From contig JAHJKP010000015.1 of the NCBI GenBank assembly GCA_018821985.1, forward strand, positions 1 through 34,637: a stretch of DNA of 34,637 bases. The letters run 5' to 3'. The notes under the pieces are model-generated. The model was not told the DNA's origin. It made no database searches and worked only from the letters and a program-made list of their open reading frames with translations. This document shows positions 8,013-16,372 of the stretch, piece by piece (within the stretch, counting starts at the first letter, position 1; every line of letters begins with the position of its first letter). Source of the stretch: Pseudomonadota bacterium (GTDB lineage: Bacteria; Desulfobacterota; Desulfobulbia; Desulfobulbales; Desulfocapsaceae). Made by a program: the position numbers and the translations under genes.

Positions 8013-10217
8013 CTATTCCTTGGCTAGAGTAAAATTAATCCTGTTCTTCCGCAAGTCTACATCGAGCAGAGTCACCCGAACCAGATCACCCATCCGGTAA
8101 ACCTTTGAGCTTCTTTCTCCCACAAGGCGGTGATGTTTTTGATCATAGTTGTAATAATCATCACGCAATTCGCTAATAACCACTGCCCCACTGATAAACA
8201 GCTCAAGCAATTCCACAAAAAGGGCGAAGCCACTCACGCCTGAGATAACAGCATCAAAGCTCTCTCCTACCTTGTTCTGCATATAACGGACCTTCAACCG
8301 GTCGTTCATCTCCCTTTCAGCGCTGACGGCAAGGCGTTCCCGAGTGGAGAGAAAGGGACCGATATTTTTTAAATTTTCCGCGCTGAGATTTTTTTTATTT
8401 TCACTCGACTTGCTGATAAAATCATAAAGAGCCCGGTGAACCAGGAGATCCGGATAGCGGCGGATCGGCGAGGTGAAATGGGTATAGTCTGTTGCCGCCA
8501 AACCAAAATGACCGACATTACGCATATCATAACGCGCCTGCTGCATGGTGCGAAGGAGCAGATTATTGACCACATATTCCTTTGGGCTATTTTTAACCAT
8601 ATCCAGAACCTGGCCAAACCAGTCAGGATCCTGCCGATGCTTGGGCAAATTAAGGCCCAGGGTCTGGGCAAAGCCGGTAAACTCCTGCACCTTAATGGGA
8701 TCAGGTCGTTCATGGATACGGTAGAGCGCGTTTACAGAGTGCTCGGTAAAGGTCTCGGCCACAGCCTCGTTGGCAGAAAGCATAAACTGTTCAATGAGCT
8801 GATGGGCAAAGTTCCGCTCCGCCCTGCCAATGGAATTTATTCTGCCACTCTCATCCAGGCCGATTTCCGGTTCCGGCAGGGTAAATCCGATGGCCCCCCG
8901 CTCTTTACGCAGCTTTTGAAGAATTATTGCCAGTTCGCCTGCCCACTTGAGCGGAGTGAGAAAAGCTTTATGCTCGCTTCTCACTTCTTTGTTGTTGTCG
9001 ATGAGGATCTGACGGACCGTGGTGTAGGTAAAGCGCTTATGGCTGCGGATGATGGACTTGATAAAACGCTTCCCGGTTGTGTTTCCTTGCCGGTCAAAAT
9101 CAAGAATGGCGGTAAAGGCCAGACGGTCCTGATCGGGAATAAGACTGCACAGATTGTTGGAAATCTTCTCCGGCAGCATGGGGATAACCCTGCCGGGGAA
9201 GTAAATCGAGGTACCGCGTTCGTAGGCATCTTTGTCGAGGGCGCTTCCGGGTCTCACAAAGTGGCTGACGTCAGCAATGGAGACATAGAGCCTGAATCCT
9301 CTTTTGGTCTTTACAACGGCCACTGCATCGTCAAAATCTTTGGCTGTTTCTCCATCGATAGTGACGTGGAGGATCTCCCGCAGATCCTCCCGGCCTTTGG
9401 TCTCCGTAATCTCTTCCGATAGTTGTGCTGATTCCTGTCTGGCCTCCTCACTAAAGGCATGAGGCAGTTTGAATTTCTCAATCACCAAACGCATCTGCAC
9501 ATCAATGGAGTCTGGATCGCCAAGGACTTCTATGATCTTACCCCGGAGCCTGGCCGTATCTTCAGCAACAGCAGCAAGCTGCACGATAACGGCATATCCC
9601 TCGCTTACCTCCTCTGGAACCTTGCCATCAATCACCACAGAAAAAGGAAAATGCGGATCCTCTGGGGTTACCCGAACCTTGCCCTGCTCAAAGGAGACAA
9701 ATCCGGCCAAACGATCAGAACCTCGTTCCAGAACACTGATCACTTCTGCTTCAGGACGCCCATCTTGACGGACCTTGTACACCCGAATAAGAACGGTATC
9801 ACCATGCCTGGCGGCTCCCATATGAAACGCCTCAACAGAAGGGTCTCTGGTATAGGCCAAGCTCCCTTCCCGAACAGAGAGTCCGGTGACAAAACCAAAA
9901 CCGCGCGGATTTTGGTCAAGAACACCGGTAGCTAGATTATTTTGTTTGCCTAGAGAAAACCGATGTTTACTGGTACGGTTCAAAATTTTCTGTTCCACCA
10001 GATCCGCAAGGAGGCCGGTCAATTCTTTTTGCCCACCCTGATCAAGCTTGAGTTCTGCTCCAATATCATCTTGAGAGACAGGATGATTAGACCGATAGAC
10101 GTAAGTCAGCACGTCGCGTTCCAGTGTTTTTTCCATTCGCAATGATTTCCTGTCAATTCTACTGGCAGGGTGCCTATCCGATGGCTTTCTTGGAAAATGT
10201 TTTCTTTTTTTTCTCAT
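8013..10217 (-). CDS. rnr: Exoribonuclease R
   Basis: RNase R degrades structured RNA processively from the 3' end and takes part in rRNA quality control and mRNA decay. The 734 residues carry an N-terminal winged-helix region (about 30-90, LTYVYRSNHPVSQDDI). Cold-shock domains follow, including ATGVLDQNPRGFGFVTG near 97-113. The RNB catalytic domain has the metal-binding aspartates in DGETAKDFDDAV near 287-298, and an S1 domain closes the protein (VGESFDAVISGVSGFALF). The lysine-rich tail of E. coli RNase R is missing. A basic stretch is present at the N-terminus instead. The start is uncertain: the ATG at 10217 has an AGAGGA site 15 bases away, while MEKTLERD, 27 residues later, also looks like a natural beginning. 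Confidence 0.95.
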   Translation of the reverse strand: MRKKRKHFPRKPSDRHPASRIDRKSLRMEKTLERDVLTYVYRSNHPVSQDDIGAELKLDQGGQKELTGLLADLVEQKILNRTSKHRFSLGKQNNLATGVLDQNPRGFGFVTGLSVREGSLAYTRDPSVEAFHMGAARHGDTVLIRVYKVRQDGRPEAEVISVLERGSDRLAGFVSFEQGKVRVTPEDPHFPFSVVIDGKVPEEVSEGYAVIVQLAAVAEDTARLRGKIIEVLGDPDSIDVQMRLVIEKFKLPHAFSEEARQESAQLSEEITETKGREDLREILHVTIDGETAKDFDDAVAVVKTKRGFRLYVSIADVSHFVRPGSALDKDAYERGTSIYFPGRVIPMLPEKISNNLCSLIPDQDRLAFTAILDFDRQGNTTGKRFIKSIIRSHKRFTYTTVRQILIDNNKEVRSEHKAFLTPLKWAGELAIILQKLRKERGAIGFTLPEPEIGLDESGRINSIGRAERNFAHQLIEQFMLSANEAVAETFTEHSVNALYRIHERPDPIKVQEFTGFAQTLGLNLPKHRQDPDWFGQVLDMVKNSPKEYVVNNLLLRTMQQARYDMRNVGHFGLAATDYTHFTSPIRRYPDLLVHRALYDFISKSSENKKNLSAENLKNIGPFLSTRERLAVSAEREMNDRLKVRYMQNKVGESFDAVISGVSGFALFVELLELFISGAVVISELRDDYYNYDQKHHRLVGERSSKVYRMGDLVRVTLLDVDLRKNRINFTLAKE

Positions 10218-10610
10218 AACTGGTTTTTATTTTTCCTCTGATCGTTATTTTTTGGTAGACTAATTTAATATTCCTCTTCTCAGGCAGTTTCAAAAATGCC
10301 GGGATGAATAGGTTGGAAAGGGGAGACAGCCAGGATAGCCTCCAGACACGAATTTTAATTGATAAAAATCTTCATTTTTTTCTTCGATTCACAGCCTTCA
10401 ACCTGACAACCTGAGCAGTCAGGCCGTTGCAATAAAATAAAGGCAACATTGGAATACAGTGAACGACAGAAGGCGCCATAACGAAATGGTTAGAAATGTA
10501 ATGGTAATTTCAAAAACCCCTAAATATTTTTAATAGTATCACAGTCCTGACAGTGGGCAAAGAAATTAACAGCATCCGCCCCCTTTGCCTCTCAAATCCA
10601 CTCTCAACAA
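10218..10610. other. Divergent intergenic region between rnr and the RSH gene
   Basis: No gene is supported in these 393 bases. A small hairpin (CCTGAC / GTCAGG) lies near 10397-10420. The right end has inverted fragments around TCCTGACAGTG. Promoters for both divergent genes should be here, but I cannot point to convincing hexamers. Confidence 0.4.
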
Positions 10611-12740
10611 ATGAACCATAATAGACTGGACGATATGCAGTATAATATACCTTTTGACCTAGAAATATATCGTTCTCATATGCGGCACTTACTTGGTAAT
10701 ACCCCTGCTGCCGATGTCTTCTGGCGGGCTCTTGATTTTGCCATTGAGGCCCACGACGATCAATGGCGGCGCTCCGGTGAAGCATATATCATGCATCCCT
10801 GTTCTGTCGCCAAGATCCTGGCTGACGAGATGGATATCACCCATCCGGAGATCCTTGCCGCTGCCCTGTTACATGATACAGTGGAGGATGTTGAAGAAAT
10901 TACCACTGATTTTATCGGTGAAAAATTTGGCCATTATGTTGAGGCCATCGTGGAAGGTTGTACCAAAATCACGCAATTTAAAGGGGACAAACAGACACAG
11001 TACAAGATGATCCATCGCAAGATTTTCTCAGGGGCAGCCTTGCGCCCGGAGGTCATGCTGGTCAAACTGGCCGACAGACTGCACAATCTGCGAACTCTCA
11101 GTGCCATGCCTCAGCACAAAAGACAAAAAATTGCGGATGAAACCATTGACATCTATGCCCCACTTGCCACAGTACTTGGCCTGTTCAGCCTGAAACGTGA
11201 GATGTTCAATCTGGCTCTTTCCTATAAGTTCCCTAAACAAAGTGCCAAACTAATCAGCCATATCAAGCAGTTCGAACAAGATCCAGTAGTTCTTGATATT
11301 GTGCAACAGCTCAAAAAAAGAGCGGAAGAGGTCTGGTTTACTTGCAATGTCACCATTCGCACCAAGGGACTCTGGGCCTATTATGATGCCAACAACCACA
11401 TCCTTCGAAGACAGATAGATAATCCAGTTGAAATCCTTATTGTGGTCGAGAGCGCTCCAGCCTGTTACCAGGCCCTGGGAATCCTGAATCAGACCTTCCC
11501 CCCCATCCCCCGAACAATTCGTGATCTTATCGCCAATCCCAAAACTACCGGTTATCAGTCTCTGCACGCCCGGGCCAATATTAAAGGCAGAGAGTTTCTC
11601 TTCAAGATTCGCACCGAGGATATGACCCGCAGGGCACAACGTGGTCTGTTTAAAGGCTGGAGCTCTCAGAGCTCCAATCAACGCCGTTTTATTCGCGAGA
11701 TCCAGGAGTTGTTCAATGTCCTTGGTTCAGATGCTTCCGTCTCCTACCGTGATGTTATTGCGGCCAGGGGAAAGAAAGAAATCTACACCTACACCCCTCA
11801 GGGTGATTTAACCTATCTTCCTGTCAACTCCACCGTCCTTGACTTTGCCTTCCACGTCCACACAGATATCGGAAACACCTGCCTTGGTGCCATGATTGGT
11901 ACTAAACGGGGAGCGATTGATACCATTTTACAGGACGGAGACGTGGTACGTATTATCCGATCAGAAAACCCCATCCACTTTGATCTGAGAATGCTTGAAA
12001 TATGCAAGACACCTCGAGCCCGTGCTGAGCTGGCAAAGACCTTTAAACTCAGAAGCCAGCAGGTTGCCCAGGAGATTGGACTTTCTGTAATCAGTCAGGA
12101 GATCCGGCGTTACAACCTTTCTTCCGACCTCCTGGCCCGACCGGACTTCAAACAGATACTCGCATATTTCGACCTGAAAAACCTTGAAGAACTCTACCTT
12201 CAGATCGGAGAGGGCAAGTTAAAATTACCCACACTCATTGACCGCATCAAGACGGTGTTCCATGCAGAGACATCTTTGATCCGGCCGACAGGGGCCTTTA
12301 ATACCATTGAACTGACCACCCTGGATCCTGCATTTGTCAAAATCTCAGCCTGCTGCAAACCAAGCCCTACCGATTCCAGGCTCTATGGCCTGCTCAGTGA
12401 ACGAGGCCTGTCAGTGCACAGCATGAATTGTCCGAAGCTTGAGACTATAGCGTTACAGCGGGAGGATATTGTCTATGTACGATGGAAGCAGAAAGAGACC
12501 TTTGTTGCCAAAAAACAGACTATAATCATCATGGCAGCCACTCGCCAGAAAATGATGCTGTACGTCAGCGTGGCCCCGGCAGAAATGAAAGTTCTTGATT
12601 TGATAGCACTCTCCAAAACCCCTACCCCAACTCCTGCGTGGGAACTGATCTTCGAGATACCCAGCCTCTTTGACTTACGGCAGGTTCTCAAACATTTTGA
12701 TAAGTCAAAGTTACTCTATGAGTTTGTTCTGGAATTTTAG
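10611..12740 (+). CDS. RelA/SpoT homologue, predicted ppGpp hydrolase with degenerate synthetase site
   Basis: This long RSH protein has 709 residues. The HD hydrolase domain keeps its signatures: H62 in MHP, HD at 88-89, ED at 92-93 and DRLHN at 155-159, so it should bind manganese and degrade ppGpp. The synthetase domain (about 245-350) is recognisable by GYQSLH (314-319) and IRT. Two catalytic positions are lost: the metal-binding Asp of D-x-x-x-IR falls on Asn/Pro in NPVEILIVVES, and the Glu of EIQIRT is Leu in FLFKIRT. A TGS domain (about 395-460), a CC-containing zinc/helical segment (ACCKP) and an ACT domain follow. It looks like a mainly hydrolysing SpoT. The start is uncertain: the ATG at 10611 lacks a good ribosome-binding site, and the in-frame ATG at 10635 has GGACGAT before it. 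Confidence 0.9.
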   Translation: MNHNRLDDMQYNIPFDLEIYRSHMRHLLGNTPAADVFWRALDFAIEAHDDQWRRSGEAYIMHPCSVAKILADEMDITHPEILAAALLHDTVEDVEEITTDFIGEKFGHYVEAIVEGCTKITQFKGDKQTQYKMIHRKIFSGAALRPEVMLVKLADRLHNLRTLSAMPQHKRQKIADETIDIYAPLATVLGLFSLKREMFNLALSYKFPKQSAKLISHIKQFEQDPVVLDIVQQLKKRAEEVWFTCNVTIRTKGLWAYYDANNHILRRQIDNPVEILIVVESAPACYQALGILNQTFPPIPRTIRDLIANPKTTGYQSLHARANIKGREFLFKIRTEDMTRRAQRGLFKGWSSQSSNQRRFIREIQELFNVLGSDASVSYRDVIAARGKKEIYTYTPQGDLTYLPVNSTVLDFAFHVHTDIGNTCLGAMIGTKRGAIDTILQDGDVVRIIRSENPIHFDLRMLEICKTPRARAELAKTFKLRSQQVAQEIGLSVISQEIRRYNLSSDLLARPDFKQILAYFDLKNLEELYLQIGEGKLKLPTLIDRIKTVFHAETSLIRPTGAFNTIELTTLDPAFVKISACCKPSPTDSRLYGLLSERGLSVHSMNCPKLETIALQREDIVYVRWKQKETFVAKKQTIIIMAATRQKMMLYVSVAPAEMKVLDLIALSKTPTPTPAWELIFEIPSLFDLRQVLKHFDKSKLLYEFVLEF

Positions 12741-12877
12741 AGATGACAGATTTCAGACAGTTCTGTGATAAGATTCTAGGGACCTTTTCGGTTCACACCG
12801 ATTTCATAAAGAGCCATTCAAGGCTCGGCATTCCTGTTTAACCAACTCCAAGGACCATAACCAGAAGAATCTGTTTT

Positions 12878-13462
12878 CTATAAAGATAGCTCATTATCGT
12901 CCAGATCCTCAGCTGTCTTTTCGGGTGTTTTAATGTAACGGCTCAATACCCGAGTCAACATATCAGGAAGGTCATTTTTTTGTCTGGAACTGCGGTGTAA
13001 TTGTTTGATTGTCTTTTCAAGGGTCAGCACTTCACCAAGAAAAACATGCCTCAACACCAGAGAAACCAGGCGGGTGATCGTGGTAAGATTGGAGATACGT
13101 GACTGGAGATGGTGATCACGATCAAAGGCGGTAGAGGCAAAGATCTCGACGGGATTTCCCTTAAGCTCACTTATGGACACATACCAGGTATTGAGTTCCC
13201 GGTCTCTAGTACGATAGCGTACGGCATCAAGAACCTCGGGAAGCTCCATGGGCGCGCCGGCCGGGCATACCTGCTCACCACCATCAGAGCCATGCAGATC
13301 AGAGCGGATCAAGGTGCAGATTTTGCGTAATAATTGCGGCTCTGTTTTTATAATCCGGGCAAGCTGGCTGCACGATTCACAGAACTCATTCCCCTGCATT
13401 TCCTGCAGAAGAGCATTTCTTCCACACCCGTCACAAACATCATTGTCTTCAGAATGTATCAT
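12878..13462 (-). CDS. Stand-alone TSCPD-like domain protein with CxxC zinc motif
   Basis: The product, 194 residues from the ATG at 13462, begins with a probable zinc finger made of two CxxC pairs (CDGC and CESC). After a third cysteine (EQVCPAG) it continues with LPEVLDAVRYRT, then TWYVSISELKGNPVEIFAST, then SRISNLTTITRLVSLVLRHV. This pattern resembles the TSCPD domain found at the C-terminus of B12-dependent ribonucleotide reductases (RPEVL, then a beta hairpin with PFEVF, then ALGRLISLALR). Here it stands alone and the usual glycine loop is changed. The frame is open to 13549, but the internal ATG after GGTGG overlaps the aat stop by only 14 bases, a coupling arrangement. Assignment is by visual resemblance. 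A role with nucleotides or in regulation is unproven. Confidence 0.6.
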   Translation of the reverse strand: MIHSEDNDVCDGCGRNALLQEMQGNEFCESCSQLARIIKTEPQLLRKICTLIRSDLHGSDGGEQVCPAGAPMELPEVLDAVRYRTRDRELNTWYVSISELKGNPVEIFASTAFDRDHHLQSRISNLTTITRLVSLVLRHVFLGEVLTLEKTIKQLHRSSRQKNDLPDMLTRVLSRYIKTPEKTAEDLDDNELSL

Positions 13463-14138
13463 CGCACCATTTACCACCGGGAACAGTTGTTTGAATACAG
13501 AGTTTGAGCTGATCAAGAAATTCTGTCCCTGAAACTTCTCGCGCTCCAAAACTTAAAAGATGCCGTGTCGTCATCTGACAATCAATAAGGTGAAAATTCG
13601 TCACTTTCAATCTGGACACCAAGGCAGCAAGTGCAACTTTGGAACCATTGCTGACACGGGTGAACATGGATTCACCAAAAAAAATCCGATCAAGGGCAAT
13701 ACCGTACAAACCACCTGCCAAGACCTCACCCTGCCAGCATTCTACCGAATGGGCATAGCCCAGCTCATGCAACCGGCAATAAGCATCCTGCATTTCTCCA
13801 CTGATCCAGGTTCCCTCTCCCTGTTCTCTACGAACCTGAGCACAAGATGTTATAACCCTTTCAAACGCCAGATCAAAAGTGACCCTGAACCGCGATGCCT
13901 TAATATCTCTGGCCAGCCTTCTGCTGATTTTAAACTCATTTAAAAAAATAACCAGCCTGGGATCAATAAACCACCAGAGCAGAGGGTCTCCAGGGGAGAA
14001 CCAGGGGAATATTCCAGACCTGTAAGCGGCCACAAGTCGGTCTGGATGAAGATCTCCTCCAATAGCCAACAGCCCGTTTTTATCGGCCAAAGATGGCGGC
14101 GGAAAGATGATTGCTTTGGTTAATTGAAAAACAGACAT
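13449..14138 (-). CDS. aat: Leucyl/phenylalanyl-tRNA-protein transferase
   Basis: Aat transfers Leu or Phe from charged tRNA to proteins with N-terminal Arg or Lys, marking them for ClpS/ClpAP (N-degron pathway, cytoplasm). The 229-residue length is typical. Characteristic blocks are LAIGGDLHPDRLVAAYRSGI followed by FPWF (about 26-48), GDPLLWWFIDPR (about 51-62), EGTWISGEMQDAY (about 105-117), and SVECWQGEVLAGGLYGIALD with FGESMF (about 127-150). The reading frame ends inside the start region of the downstream TSCPD-like gene, with a 14-base overlap, so the two are probably translationally coupled. The sequence upstream of the ATG gives only a weak ribosome-binding site. Confidence 0.97.
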   Translation of the reverse strand: MSVFQLTKAIIFPPPSLADKNGLLAIGGDLHPDRLVAAYRSGIFPWFSPGDPLLWWFIDPRLVIFLNEFKISRRLARDIKASRFRVTFDLAFERVITSCAQVRREQGEGTWISGEMQDAYCRLHELGYAHSVECWQGEVLAGGLYGIALDRIFFGESMFTRVSNGSKVALAALVSRLKVTNFHLIDCQMTTRHLLSFGAREVSGTEFLDQLKLCIQTTVPGGKWCDDTF

Positions 14139-14310
14139 GACGTCACATAATACCTATCTCATGACAGGAAGTCAATCAGCCCGGCAATGCCTGAAGAGAA
14201 GCTTTGATAATAATCTCGTAATAAACCATTAAGGAGATGTCTCAGTAAAAAAACCAGATTGAGCTGCGCCAGGCAAGCGAGATCGAAATCTTCGTTTGCC
14301 TGAGCAGCCA

Positions 14311-16299
14311 TCAGCCTTCACTCTGGCTCAAGGGCAAAGTAATGATAAATTCAGCACCCTCCCCCAAGACAGCGGTGGCGCTGATAATTCCATGATGGCG
14401 TTCAACAATCTTCTTGCAGATAGAGAGACCAATACCCGTTCCTTTAAATTGTTGACGCGTATGCAATCGTTGGAAAATATCAAAGATCTTCTCCTGATAT
14501 TCTTGCTGAAACCCTATACCGTTATCCTTAATGGAAATAGATACAAAAGCGTCAGGCTCAAATCCCTCTGGCACCGGAATACGAGTAATCCGGATCTCAG
14601 GGACACGGTCAGGATGATGATATTTGAGACTGTTGCCTATAATATTCTGAAAGAGTTGCCGCATCTGCAAGGGATCCGCCATAATCGTCCCCAGATCGTC
14701 TACTGAAATGGCGGCGTCACTCTCTTCTATCATGAGAGTCAGATCTTCAAGCACTGCCTGAATGATGTTGTTCAAATGAACCAGGGTAAAAGGCTGGGAT
14801 TCCTTCTCTATTCTTGAGTAGTAGAGCAGTCCCTTGATCAGCATCTGCATACGATCTGCCGAGCTGAGAATCTGTTCAAGATAAGCCTTTCCCTTCTCTG
14901 AGAGATTCGTCAGAAAATTGGCTTGTAAACGCTGGCTGAACACCTGAATCAACATCAACGGCTCCTGCAGATCATGAGAAATGACATGCGAAAAATCCTG
15001 AAGCTCCTGGTTGCGCACGAGAAGATCCTGGGCAGCCTGTGACAGGTTTTTTTCCACATCTTTCCAACTGCTGATATCCCTTGATACCTCTATAATTCCA
15101 ATCAATTTACCGCTGGGCGCACGGAACGGGGTGGCAGTTACAACACAGGGGAAGCTGCTGCCATCGACCCGTACTTTTTTTGCCTCCACTTCCACCCGTT
15201 CAGCACCTTCAAGAATTCTGGTCAGAGTACACTCGGGAGTATGGCAGAACCGGTCGGCAAAAACCTCAAAACATTTACGCCCTATAATCGCCTCAGCACT
15301 GCCAAAACCGGTAAGAGCCATGAACGCCCTGTTGACACGAATAATTGTGAAATCCTTATCGATGATATGCATCCCATCTGGCGCACTGTTAAATATCTGA
15401 ATATATTCATCATTAATCCCAACCAGAGCTCTTTCAACCTGCTGCTGTTCCTTGATCTTGGCATCAAGGAGGGAATTGCTTCTGCTCAATTCCGCTGTTC
15501 GACTGGCAACCCTGAATTCAAGCTCTTCCTTGATCTTTACCAGTTCCTGTTCACTTTGTTTATGCTCTTCAATTTCCCGCAGAAGCCGCTGATTCATAAC
15601 CCGCAATTGTTCACTGCGAGCCTGCAACCGGATGGCAAAAAACTGTATCCCCACAAGCCCCATAATTGCCGCTCCGATATGGCTGATCAGCAGCGGCCAC
15701 GGGGATTTACGAAAACGCAGAGGCATGGAAATGGAAATACCACCTCGTATCTCCCCAGAGCTATAGCTGTCATGGCAGGGAAGGCACGCCCCTGTAACAC
15801 GTAATGGTGCCATATAACGAAAAATTTCCCCTTCGGGACTACTGACAAAGACGCTCCGTTCCTGAATTCCTTTCTCAAAATCTTTCAACCACCCCTCCTC
15901 CCAAGGCAGGGCCTTGTTCTCAGAACGGATCGGATCAAGACTTGTCAGATGAAATCGTACCTTACTCTGACGATCGGAGATCTCGGCAATTTGACGGGTC
16001 ATATAAGCTGGATTAATCCTGGTAAGACTGCGACCATCCTTGGTCACGATTCCTTGCTGATCTTCCGGCAGGTTAGGATTGAGAGGGTTTTTATCATCAG
16101 TGAAGACAAAAACCCCACCGTGCTCAGCATTCCAGGAGCGAACAGCAACAATATGAGTCAAAAAAGCCCTGGCTGTTTCAAGGGCAATGGCATTTCTTTC
16201 CCGGATATCATCAGCCTGATTCCAGAGAAGAGAGAGAAGTACAGTGAAGATCCAGATTGCACTGGCAAAGGCCCGATATTTTTTTATCGGATTAGTCAT
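14311..16299 (-). CDS. PAS histidine kinase with c-type heme sensor domain (DUF3365/Tll0287-like)
   Basis: From the ATG at 16299 the protein has 662 residues. A membrane segment (about 9-27) leads to a periplasmic domain of the DUF3365/Tll0287 type with CLPCH at 172-176, a covalent heme c motif, followed by GEIRGGISISMP. A second membrane segment lies near 204-225. A coiled coil, a PAS domain (about 298-412) and HisKA follow, with H442 in SHDLQEP as phosphoacceptor. HATPase closes the protein, with N box NIIGNSLKYH, DNGIGF and GTGIGLSICKKIV. It should sense redox state, oxygen or a small ligand through heme and phosphorylate an unidentified regulator. The stop is followed by no clear terminator. 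The same frame opens at a TTG at 16317, which is an alternative start. It sits 73 bases after the acetolactate synthase gene. Confidence 0.9.
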   Translation of the reverse strand: MTNPIKKYRAFASAIWIFTVLLSLLWNQADDIRERNAIALETARAFLTHIVAVRSWNAEHGGVFVFTDDKNPLNPNLPEDQQGIVTKDGRSLTRINPAYMTRQIAEISDRQSKVRFHLTSLDPIRSENKALPWEEGWLKDFEKGIQERSVFVSSPEGEIFRYMAPLRVTGACLPCHDSYSSGEIRGGISISMPLRFRKSPWPLLISHIGAAIMGLVGIQFFAIRLQARSEQLRVMNQRLLREIEEHKQSEQELVKIKEELEFRVASRTAELSRSNSLLDAKIKEQQQVERALVGINDEYIQIFNSAPDGMHIIDKDFTIIRVNRAFMALTGFGSAEAIIGRKCFEVFADRFCHTPECTLTRILEGAERVEVEAKKVRVDGSSFPCVVTATPFRAPSGKLIGIIEVSRDISSWKDVEKNLSQAAQDLLVRNQELQDFSHVISHDLQEPLMLIQVFSQRLQANFLTNLSEKGKAYLEQILSSADRMQMLIKGLLYYSRIEKESQPFTLVHLNNIIQAVLEDLTLMIEESDAAISVDDLGTIMADPLQMRQLFQNIIGNSLKYHHPDRVPEIRITRIPVPEGFEPDAFVSISIKDNGIGFQQEYQEKIFDIFQRLHTRQQFKGTGIGLSICKKIVERHHGIISATAVLGEGAEFIITLPLSQSEG

Positions 16300-16372
16300 G
16301 AAGATGGGAAAAGACAAATTATTACTCTTACGATAGGCATATAGTTAACATTCCATGTTGTTTTATATTTCA

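Noticed and set aside
8436-9422. 328-codon plus-strand open frame inside rnr
   Set aside because: It is the antisense shadow of conserved RNase R sequence, with no ribosome-binding site or recognisable motif.
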